In this document: piece after piece, positions 37,101-49,100 of the stretch
Layout: every line of letters starts with the position of its first letter
Numbering within the stretch: position 1 is the first letter of the stretch
DNA from: Hymenopus coronatus
Taxonomy: Eukaryota; Arthropoda; Insecta; Mantodea; Hymenopodidae
Direction of reading: 5' to 3'
NCBI GenBank assembly: GCA_030762935.1
Contig: CM060896.1
Coordinates: forward strand, 14,869,527-14,933,526
Length of the DNA stretch: 64,000 bases
Translations under genes and position numbers: made by a program
The notes under the pieces: model-generated
What the model was told of the DNA's origin: nothing
Database searches by the model: none
What the model saw: the letters and a program-made list of their open reading frames with translations, nothing else

Positions 37101-40100
37101 TTTTCTCGTTTGTTTACTTCTGGCAAGCAAAGATATTGGAATTTCAATTGTTTCACATAATGCTGGCTTTTAAAGGACGAGACTATCCCCTTAGCCTGTG
37201 GATTTTCTTATTTAACCTTCTACTTATAAGGAAGCTAATAACAAGACTAATTCTGCCTACATTTATCTTGATTAGCACGATGTAGATAACAGATTAATGA
37301 TTTGAATAAAAGCTTTGTTTACTGAACAGCAGAGGACATCATGTGAATGGAACTCATTAGATTTTTTCTCTTCTACTTACAGGAAGCAAGAAATGAGGAC
37401 AATTTTTGCTAATGTTTATCTCGATTAGCATGTTGTTGATAGAAGAATAAGCTTTTTAACAATAATTCATTACAGAGATGTAGAGAAAGTCACGTGACTG
37501 GAACACATCAGATTTTTTTTTTTTATCTAGTGCACCTCTATCACTATTAAAGAGATTATCATCAACAGAGGAGAGTACTTTACTGTAAATTGTCTACATA
37601 GATCCAAAAAAGTGTAAGCCCAAGCAAAAAGAGTGGCAAGAAAATTCTGTTGTGAACAGAGCATAGCAACATTTTACCTAGGAAAAGGAAGGAGAGCCTC
37701 TCACTCACGCAAGTGCAGTCGTTAGATCCAGAAATGTTACAGCACTTTCACTTCTCAGTTTCATACTTGTATGTTCTTATGTGAGAATGTTTTATGTGAA
37801 GACATTACTTTCCTGTAAACCCAACAACTGACATGGATGCTATATCTGTGTGTAACTGGGGAATGTTTCTGTAGATACCTATATCTATGCCAATGCAAAT
37901 GTTTATCTCAGAACAAGAAAATGTACCTGAAGTAAAATAGGCCGACTATATTGCTGCAGGTCCATGCCTCTATCACATCGTCCAACACCTTTTGTACATT
38001 TCAGTCTTCCTAAAAAGTGAATAGAACAAATGAGTAAACATTACAATATTATGTAAAAACTGCTGCTAATAACACTGAAAAAACACAAATATTATTATAA
38101 CAATAAATACTTTATGACAAAACTTATCTTTATAAATAAATTCAAATTAGAAGGATCTTTCCTAATTTCTTTGTTTAACTCAGCTTCTAATTAAAAGATA
38201 TGTGAAGTTTTGTAACAAAATATTTATTAAATATATGCGTAAGCTTTCATGGCTGGTATCCATAGTTTTAAAATTTTCGGGCTGTTTTGCCGTGGTCTGT
38301 AGGTTAAAATATGTTTAGTTAAAATGTTTCTACCTAATGTTTCGTCCCTGTCTATGAGGGACATCTTCAGAGGCAATGCGCTCACGTCGCTAACTCGGAA
38401 AGAATTACAACAGTGCGGGTTATAGCCTGTAATTCTGTTGTAATTACAGACCATGGCAAAACAGCACAAAATTTTAAATTTTAAAAAAAATATTTATTGC
38501 TATTTAATAAATGTGCAATATTTTACTACATTCAAAAAGGATCAATTCTGTCCACGAAGAAATCTGATGTTGATGATGATGGTGTTTAAGGGCGCTCAAC
38601 TGCCGAGGTCATAAGCGCCCGTATGATTAAAACTTGGCAATCGCCAGTAAGAAAATACCAAACAAAAAAGTAAACACAAATAAAAGAGCTAACACAGTTG
38701 AAACTGAAGTAACAGAAACGTCCAGCCCTCTAACCAGAGCTGGATATAAAACTCCATCTAAAATCAACACATTAAAACCAAAAGAGTTTAAAAAACCGCT
38801 ATCACACTAAAACGTCAAGGTAAAAGAAAGTTTTGCTAAAAATTTAAAAACCCTGTCCACTGCTCTTGGGTCATCTGCCAGGACCTCAGCAAGAGAGGCC
38901 GGCATGCCCATAGATGACCGAATGTGTGCCAGGTGACCACACTCCAGCAACACATGACGAACTGTCTGTGCCTCCCCACAGAGCGCACAGATAGGAGCAG
39001 GTTCACGTTTAAAAAGATAACTGTGAGTAAAAATACAGTGGCCAATTCTTAGCCGAGCTAGTGCTACCTCCTCCCGGCGGAATAAACGAGAGGAGGTTAC
39101 CCAGTTGACAGGGAGGTCCTTCACCTCTCGCAGCTTATTACCACGGAGAGCCGACCACTCCGCATGCCAAGTCGAAAAAACGGCTCTCCGTACAGCCACT
39201 CTAAAATCTTCTGCTGTTGAATGGGTAATCGTAACACTGGGCGCTGTGACTGCCGATTTCGCTGCCAAATCCGCCGTGTCATTCCCTGGCAAGCCAACGT
39301 GTCCAGGAATCCATGCGCACTCCACATTAAAACCAGAAGCGTGCAAAATGTGGAGAACGTCCTGGATGCGCTGCACCAAAGGATGGTAATTGTACAGCTC
39401 ACGAATGCTCTGAAGGGCACTAAGGGAATCACTAAGAATAAGGCAGTCACCTAATTTTCGACGTCGAATATACAGAAGGGCTTGATAAATAGCATATAGC
39501 TCGGCAGAATATATAGATGTGCAACTAGGCAAACCGTAAGTAGAAGTTGCGGTGCCAGTTACAAAGGCACATCCAACACCGTCGGGGCTCTTACTACCAT
39601 CGGTGTAAATACAAATATGGCCACTGTATTTGGATAAAAATTCTAAAAAGCAACGACGAATACTATCAAGAGGCGTAACAGATTTCCCGTAGAGCGTCAT
39701 CCCGAGATCGACATGGGAGGTAGCGCGTAACCAAGGGGGGTGTATACTCTCTCCCTTGGATAACAGCCGAGGAATGTCAACATGGTGCTGGCGTAGAAGC
39801 TCACGGAAACGAAAACCTGCTGGCCTGGGGCTCAGAGAGCAGAGGCAGTATCGCTCGTGCAGCTCAGGGGAGAAAAACGCGTGATAAGTTGGATGCCCAG
39901 GCATACACTTCAGCCCACAGCCATAATTAGCAAGCAGGACATCACGCCGACAACGCAGAGGAGGCTCTCCCGATTCGGCGTAGAGGCTAACAACTGGGCT
40001 CGTTGGAAAAGCTCCAACGGCCACACGGATGCCCTGGTTATGGACTGTGTCTAACCTTCTGAGCACTGAAGGTCGAGCTGAAGAATACACAATGCTGCCA

Positions 40101-43100
40101 TAGTCCAACTTTGAACGAATCACAGCACGATAAAGACGGAGCAATGTCGTCCGATCCGCACCCCAAGACTTGCCACTTAGTATCCGTAAAAGATTTAGAG
40201 AACGGTCACATCGTGCTCTAAGCTGTGCTATTTGTGGTGCCCAACAAAGTTTCCGATCGAAGATCAAACCAAGGAAACTCGCCTCGTCTGCGAAAGGAAG
40301 TAAATCTGGCCCGAGTCGAAGAGACGGCGGCATATGCCACTTACGGCGCCAGAAGTTAACGCAGACTGTCTTCTCAGCGGAGAAACGAAAACCGTGTTTC
40401 GAGCTCCATGCATAGAGATTGTCCAAACACCGCTGGAGACGGCGTTCCAAAAACGGTGTACGCTGAGAAGTACAGAAGATGGCAAAGTCGTCCACGAATA
40501 AACAGGAAGAGACACCTTGAGGCACACATAGTGATATGGAATTTATCGCAATAGCAAATAGAGTCACGCTGAGTACCGAGCCCTGCGGCACTCCGTTCTC
40601 TTGAATAAAATGGTTAGAAAAAACCGAACCCACCCTCACTCGAAAAACGCGGTCCCGCATAAACTCCTGAATGACCAACGGTAGGCGTCCACGTATGTTC
40701 CAGTTGTGCAGAGAACGCAATATTCCCGCCCGCCAACACGTGTCGTAGGCCTTTTCGAGGTCAAAAAATATCCCAACTGTGGGGCTGTTCTTAAGAAACC
40801 CGTCCATAATCTGAGTTGACAGAGAGACAAGGTGGTCAGCAGTTGAACGTCGTCGTCGAAAGCCACACTGGATGTTCGTCAGAAGATTGCGGGATTCCAG
40901 CCACCACACCAACCGTCCATTAATCATGCGTTCCATCACCTTGCAAACGCAACTGGTGAGGGAAATAGGACGGTAACTGGAAGGAAGATGGCGGTCCTTT
41001 CCAGGTTTAAGAATGGGTATGATGGTGGCCTCCCGCCACTTGTCTGGAAAAATGCCATCAACCCAGACACGATTATAGACCTCGAGTAGGAAATCTTTGC
41101 CATCAGGAGAGAGATGTTGCAACATTTGGACGTGGATACCATCTGGACCTGGTGCTGAGTGTCGTGAAGAGGAGAGTGCATTGTCTAGCTCTGCCAGGGT
41201 GAAAAGGCGATTATAATCCTCAAGGTTGCCAGAAAGAAACGAGAATTCTTGAGATTCCACCTGGTTCTTAACTGTAAGAAACTCAGGGGAATAGTTGCCT
41301 GAGCTAGACACCTGAGCGAAAGCACTGCCTAAAGTATTCGCCACGTCAAATGTATCAACAACAGCTCCGGTAGGTGTTTTGAGACCGGCGATGGGCATAT
41401 GGTTCGGTTTCCCAGCCACACGTCTTAACTTATCCCATACGACAGAGGAAGGTGTATGTCGATTAAAGGAACCCACGAATTTATTCCATGACATCTTTTT
41501 GCTATCCTTAATAACCCGCCTAGAATGTGCACGCATCCGTTTATAGTGTATCAGGTTATCCAGTGTAGGAAAACGCTGGAAAACCCGTAGAGCTCGTCTG
41601 CGAGCGCGAATAGCATCCCGACAGTCAGCGGTCCACCAAGGTACCGGAAATCGACGGCTGTAGCCAGTCGAACGCGGAATGGATTGCTCAGCAGCAGAAA
41701 GAATGGTCCCTGTAAGATGTTCGACCAAGTGGTTCACAGAGTCGTGCTCTTCGTAGCTAAATTCAGCCAAGTGGGAGTACAGTTCCCAGCTGGCGTGGTC
41801 TAGGCGCCAACTAGGTAAACGGGTGGAACATACAACGGGTGTCAAGACACTAATACGACAAGGAAAGTGGTCACTAGAATGCAAATCCGAGATGATATTC
41901 CAGCATAAGGTGACTGCCAGCTGAGGGGAACAAATTGCAATGTCAATGTGTGAAAAACTATGAAATGCGTCAGATAGAAAGGTGGGCTCTCCGGTGTTCA
42001 AGAGAGCAAGATTATGACTATCCAAGAAGTCTTTAAGTAGCGTACCTCTCGCACAAGCCCGAGGAGAGCCCCAAAGAGGGTGATGGGCATTCACGTCGCC
42101 TACCAATAAAAAGGGTGGTGGCAACTGCGAAATGAGGTGTTCTAAGTCGCTGTGCGAGAGGTCCGCAGATGGAGGCAAATAGATACTGCAAATGGTGAAT
42201 GAAGCGGAGTGTAGCTTAATGCTGACAGCAACGGACTGGATTGCAGATTGTATGGGCACGGAGTTGGCAAAAATATCATCTCGAATAAGCATCATAGTGC
42301 CCCCATGTGCCGGGACACCGTCCTCCGGGGATAAATCACATCGTACGGAGGAGTACTGCCTGATGGTAACGGTGTCCTGTGGACGGAGCTTCGTCTCTTG
42401 TAAACATACAGCCAAGGGTTCATGCTGGCGCAGCAACAAGTCAAGCTCTGGTCGATGTGGTCGAATTCCGCGTATGTTCCAATGGAGGATAGCCATTGAG
42501 TATATTATGGGATAAGTTTCAAATCGAAAGACGCTTCTGCAGATTGGGATTAGCTGGTCGGTTCAATTTGTTCTTCTTAGGCGTTGGGCTAGTACTATTT
42601 TCAGGAGCACGATCCTGCCGTTTCCGCACTGTCCCTCTGGCAGTGGCGGCAGAATCCTCCTGGTCCATCTCCTCCACAAGGGAGGTCCCTTTTTCAAGAG
42701 CAGTTTTAGGTCCAAGTAGTTCGAACCGATTGGATGTGCTGATCGGCGAAGACGGCCGTCGCCGATTCACGCCCTCCTCCCCAGATGACCCTTCAGAGGA
42801 GGATACACGTGTGGAGTTGCGTGAACTTTTCTTACCTTTAGATGACTTGGTAATAGATTGCACATTCTCTTTCAAAAAGTCTTGTCGTACATACTTGGTC
42901 TTAAACTGTTTTTCCGGGGCAGAAGACGTCGTGAATTTACCAACTTTAGTTCCAGAGGTCGAGGCTTTCGGTGACAACTGTGCAGGACTATTCTGTAAGC
43001 TAGCGGATTTGGCAGATGTTGATACCAACTTCGGTGTAGGTGCCGAAGGCTTTGGCAGCGCTTGGGCTAAAATAATCTTTTCCGCAATTGTAGCCCCGTT

Positions 43101-46100
43101 CATATCGCCGGTCTGTGTTGCGATTTCCCGACGCGGTACCGGTTTAGCTGCAACTGAGCTATAGGTACCGGACCTCGGGGCAGAGGGTTGGCGGAGTCGC
43201 AGGAGCTTCCGGGCTTCCAAGAAGGACACCTTCTCTTTCACCCGTATCTCCTGGATCGCTCGTTCCTCTGCAAAACGGGGGCAGTCTCGGGAACTAGATG
43301 GGTGTTCCCCGTTACAGTTCACACACGATGGAGCTGAAGCACAAGCCCCATCGTGGGAGATGTCACCGCAGTGGACGCAGGTGGACTTGCCGGTGCACAA
43401 CTCACTAGTGTGACCAAAACGTTGGCATTTAAAGCACCTCAGCGGATTGGGTATATAAGGCCTAACTTCGATGGCTTCATACCCTGCTCTAATCTTTTGA
43501 GGCAGATCAACCCGATCAAAAGTAAGAAACAGGGTACGAGTAGGCAGGAATTCACCGTTGATCTTACGTTGTACCCGATAAACAGCTGAGACACCCTGAG
43601 TCGCTAGATTTTCTTGGATCTCTTCAATAGACAAACCGTCCAACGCGCGGGTTGTTATTACACCGCGGGAGGAGTTCAGCGACTTGTGCACCTCGACCTT
43701 CACTGGATAGCTGGCTAACATGGTGGCTTTAAGAATCCTTGCAGCTTGCGAGGCGGAGTTGGCTTCGACAAGAAGTGTACCATTGCGAGCTCGAACGCAG
43801 GATTTAACAGGACCAGCAATGGCATCGAGACCCTTTTGGATAGTAAAAGGGCTCACCGTAAGGAACTTCTTACCTTCCTCTGTCCTATGAATAACCAAGT
43901 AGCGAGGACCACATGACTCGACTACTTCCTTTCCAACGTCTTTATTTGAAATCAGGGGTTTAAGTTTTGGTGCCATAAAAAAAAATTGTATAAATTCATC
44001 CCCCAGTGCTCCCCACCCACCACGGAGCCCAACGAGGGGTCACCCCACTGGGGTGACAGGGCTACACAGGGGATATAGCGGGCTCGCCGTCCCACTCACC
44101 CTGGAGTTCGGTGTAATACCTAGTCCTGGCCGATTGACTAGGGGTGGGTTAGTCCCTAGCCTCCCGTTTAGGCAAATCAGAAACCAAAGCGGTGTATTAG
44201 GCTGCGCACCCTCCCCAGTTACTGAAAGACAGAAGCCCAGGCTCAGGTACACAACCCTCAACCAACCAGGATATTCCTCTTCACCGACACGGGTCTCCAC
44301 GCACGGCCTACACGTGGGTGGGCATTTTCACCTACTGACTCCCTCACCACTCTGAGGTTGCCCACAGAGGGAGTCAAGGTGGCTCGGGACCCCGGGTGCG
44401 CCTAACCCGTACCTACCGTAGTAGGCCCCTGGGGGGAAATCTGATGTTGCATGGCAAATTTAGTGCTGATATTATATATGATGAAAATCTGCTAGATTCT
44501 TACAATTTAATTTTAACTTCATATACGTATTGCTAGTCACATACTTGATATTTTCTGTAACTGCAGTTCAGCTGGTCTACATAGGAAACACCCATCTCCT
44601 TCCATAGCCATGCTGTTGATTAACACAAAATGGTTCCCTCTTATTGATATCAGGCGTACTGACTGAGCATCAAATGCTGACGAAAATCTCTCATGAAGAT
44701 ATGGACTTATTCTGAAACAAAAAAGCAATTAACATTCAATAGAAAAGCAAATTTTACAAGTACATATAATATCTGCTTAAATTAGTAACCATAAGCCTTT
44801 ATTTAACTTTTTAATCACAATTAGAATTATGTGTGCTGAGTTACTCATCAAGAGTTGAAGCTGTACAGTACTAATTTATAAAAATGTCATATTTGCATCA
44901 AAATTATATCTGCAAAAACACTGAGTTTTATTCACATGGCTTTCTCAACCTACTCTTATACTATCTATTCTTACCAAAGCTTATTCATTTATCTACTTCT
45001 GTTAATCAAGATAAATTTTCATTATACATTCACACATTTCCTTGTTGCTATAAGAATTCAGTAAGCTAAACTGATATATGAACAGTATATCGCTTGCAAT
45101 GAGTTTAAAACCCCATACTATTTGTATGACTACAAGAAAAACTAAATAATAACTAAAAATTTGAAAAAAGGAAAATTAAAACTTGTAACAAAGAGTAGCA
45201 CTAAGATTTTGTGTACTTCTTATATTTAACCATCATGCAAACATCTTAAATATATATTTTTTAATAAACATCATTAAGAGCTGCTTTTGAGAAAACCAAA
45301 CATAATAAAACAATGTAATTATCTGTTTTTAAAGCATGTAAAGGGTAATTTGGAGCGGAGGGGATTTTCTTGAAAATCTTAAATGAAAAGTTAGTTAAAT
45401 ACCAAAATGTATTACCTAAATAGCAAGAAGTATTGTATACAGAGGAGAGTCATTGTAACTTGTGTTGGTATGAGTCGAGAACTTTAGACTGGTCCACTTC
45501 TGTCTATTACGGCTAGTTTCTGGGAACATCTTTGTTTTCTTCAAATATTGGAAGTTGAATAATATTTATTTCATACTTTATACAGGATGTTTCAAAACAA
45601 ACTGAATCAAGATGTGGATATTGTTGCTCAGATCCTATGTGACACGAAAATATAGTTTTCAATGCCAATAGAGGTATATCAACAAATGTCTCAGCGTGGA
45701 TTATACAGCTACCCAGGAACTGGGCTGTTGGAGGTAACGGAAGCACCAAGTCAGTTGCTTTACCACTTATTTCATAAACACACCAAAATGGTACACAGAG
45801 ATTAGCTAACATTATGGGATTCCTTGACTTTTGAAATCTTAAAGAATCTTTAGTCATTTGTTTATTCTTCCAACGTAAAATATCACGATAACAAACAATG
45901 GATTAAAGAAAATGGCTGGGAAAATAAACTGGGATACATATGCCAGTACTACTGTTGCATCGTGGCTGTGTGGATAGGATTTGGTAGTACTGGGTGGAGT
46001 TGTTTTCATATGTTGGTGATAATGCCAACTTTGCTCTATAATAAAAGAAATATAAGACAGGACTCTCTATTGTGCTAGGAATTCTGGTTGAGGTCGATGT

Positions 46101-49100
46101 AAGTTAGGAGCATGGCTCCACTCTGGTAGCCATGAGGATGACATGCTACAAGGTTTAAGGTAATGAACGTAACCAATAAATGCATATTAACATTGCTTAG
46201 GACCTTGAATTAGTAGATTAGTTAGCTCCATTCATCTTAAATTATAATTACGTGGGATATTTCCCCTGTAGTTTTTGATAGAACAGAGCTTCGTAACTTT
46301 GTCTGCCTGACTGTAGTAAAAAGTGTAATTTCCTGGATTATCCCTCTCGTAGCTCTATTTTATTGAAATTATAACAACAGGCGTGACAATACTACCTTTT
46401 AAAAGCAATTTAAGTTAGGAGGCAAGGAACTCATACTACCAAAGAATTGTGCATAATGTCAAACAAAAACAGTAAAGCAGAAAAAAAACCATAAAACAAA
46501 TAACTATTCTAACAGCAGGAAAATACAGTATCAACACATTCAAAAAATTCACTTACCACCCCGGAGCATTTAGAAAATTCAAAAAGATTTTCAAAGAACA
46601 AAACATCACCCTGGCTCCAATAAACAGATTTTCTGTCATAAAGTTACTAAATTCAAAAATCAAAGATGAAATTCCATCAGAAAATAGATCAGGAGTATAT
46701 CAAATTAAATGCACAAATTATAAAAAATTCTTCATAGGACAAACCAAAAGAAGTTTAAAAATCTGATGTGTTCACATGACTTTCTCTACAACTCTGCAAT
46801 AGATTATTGTTAAAGCTTATGCTTCTATTTACTTCCTGATAATCGTGAAAAAATTAGCAGAAATAATCTTATTACTTGCTTCCTTGTAAGTAGAAGCGAA
46901 ATAAGGGAGAACCATAGGTTAAAGTGATGGTCAAGCTGGTTGCTATGTGGCTGAAGTTCCTTTGTTGCTGTATGAGAAAAGTATGTTTTTTATAGCTGAA
47001 ACCAAAAACAAGGAATATCTCAAAAACAATCAACTCCACGAAAAAAATTTATATAACATAAATTGTGTGTTTTAAAGTGCTCTACATTTGCTGTATGGTA
47101 AGTTTTTGTCCATCTCTTACGGTTTAGCAGTTATGCAAAATTCCGTAAAATTGACCCATAATAAAGTAGTCTTCAGAGGCTATTCCCAGAAAATTCAAAA
47201 TATACATTTTATTTGTCAGGTAAATATCTTTAATATACAATATTTTAATCAAAATTGTTACTGCCATTTTTTAGAAAATCAAAATTTTCGAAAAAAGTTC
47301 TATGTAAAGGGTAGTTTGGAGTGGGGGGATTTTTCTCAAAATCTTTGTGTCGCAACCCTGGAAGATACTAAACTTAAATACCAAGTTTGGTATTTTACCA
47401 ACTTTTTGTTTTTGAGTTATCGTGATCACAGACACACAGACACAGACACACACACACACACGGAACTTTTTCTGAAAATACATTTTTTTTGGATACAGGA
47501 GAGCCTAAAACATATATTTCCTGTGAAATCTCGGTATCGAATTTTTTGGTGGAGTGCAATACCTTCTCTATACAATATGTACATAGTGCGCAAAGAGAAA
47601 GTAAAAATGAGATCCAAAGAGCACTTTAGAAACCTAAAACTAAAACAAGAAAATAAATCAGCAGTAGCATTTTACTTCTGAAAAAAAAAAAAAAAAACAT
47701 AATCTAGATCCAAATCCAAAATTGTTAAAAACCATATCAGCCCACAATGAACTCACAACCTGGAAAAACATCCTCATATGGAAAAACAAAGATCACCTAA
47801 TAAACTTTGAAATCCTGCCAGTAGACAGCTTAGTCAAGAAGTTCATCATTTCACCACCAGAGAAGAGAGCACAAGCAAATGCAACCAGCAATGACAGTTG
47901 GACCCATGAGGTTGAAAATGGAAGCATAGGCTTCCGAAACTAGTCCTTCATAATAGAAATGTAAGTGACATAGCGTTAAAAATACCACTCAACAAATTAA
48001 TACCACATTTATTCTACTATGCTTAACTTTTTATACTAAATGAAACATTAGTACATTAACAGAGAAATTCTTATTGATATTTATAGTAAGTTGTTGAGAG
48101 TTTACTATAAGGATTACAAAATGCTTAGTATAATAAAAATAAATATAAGATACTCATGTTTAGGATAAAATATGTATGTTTGCATTCAAGAGCAACTTCA
48201 AAACTGTCCAAATCATAGTAGTCTTTTGAGTAGTAGCTAACTGCCCTTTGTAGGACAAGTTTACTGATAACGAAGAAGAGAGACACATGCTTGCCAAGAA
48301 CACCCTTCGAGATGTGATTATGTGGACATCACACACTAGTCCTTCATGCTGTCCAATCCCAAATTATATAATTATCAACGTTATATAAAAACATATCTAA
48401 AAGGGTTTTGAAGCTGCAACATCAAACTTCGGACTAGTTCAAATATAAAGCTACAAGACTGTTATATGCTAGCCTCCTTGGGAAACAAGGGGATTGTTAA
48501 ATAGGATCTGAAGCTTTCCTGGCGACGAACATATACTAGATGTTCTTGGGCTTCAAGCCAGGTGTAGTGATGAAGAGTCATTGACGTTTCGGGAGCGTGC
48601 ATCCCTCCCATCATCAGGATGATGAATGGCTCAATTGGGTAAAATTGGCAGTCCTACGATTGCATTGAGACTTGCTAGGACCACAGGCATTTATTTTCAA
48701 GTGGAAGAGTTACTGGTTACTGCTTAGTGCAACACGGAACTGGAGAGGTAGCTGCTCAACACAATGGCATCAGTGGCTTCTAGACATAAGGAAGCAATGT
48801 TCTTATAAAAAAATCTGATGTTCTCCATTCATATGACTTTCCATCTCTACAACAAATTGTTAAAAAATTTATTCTTCTATCTACTTTCGCTAATCGAAAA
48901 ATAATTACCAGAATGGTCTTATTACTTGCTTCCTTGTAAATAAAAGGGAAATAAGGGAATACCATAGGCTAAAAGGATAGTAAAATGTTTTAAAAGCTGG
49001 TTACTATGTCATTAAAGTTCTCCTTTGTTTGTATGGCCTGGAGTTGACAAATTCCTGTAGTATGAGAAAAGTATAAGTATTTTAAAGCTGAAACTAATAA

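Larger units (their letters stand above)
38573..44435 (-). mobile_element. Complete I-like non-LTR retrotransposon (5.86 kb)
   Basis: Full-length element in the same orientation as MPPE1, inserted in intron 5, with a perfect 14-bp target duplication (38559-38572 and 44436-44449). Order on the minus strand: 5' UTR of about 459 bases (44435-43977), ORF1 with zinc knuckles, 22-base spacer, ORF2 with endonuclease, RT and RNase H, 3' UTR of about 234 bases ending in CATCATCATCA. Base composition is much richer in G and C than the surroundings. Both ORFs are open and all catalytic residues I checked are present, so it may still be mobile. RNase H in ORF2 plus a triplet 3' tail suit the I clade. Without it intron 5 would be about 0.66 kb. 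Confidence 0.93.

Noticed and set aside
42496..43164. 222-codon plus-strand frame opposite ORF1 of the I-like element
   Set aside because: Shadow of the ORF1 minus-strand coding region; no family resemblance and no independent signals.
47088..47681. 197-codon frame across the PH/PLE junction
   Set aside because: Created by PH copy E reading into the PLE remnant. The PH part is non-coding in all copies.
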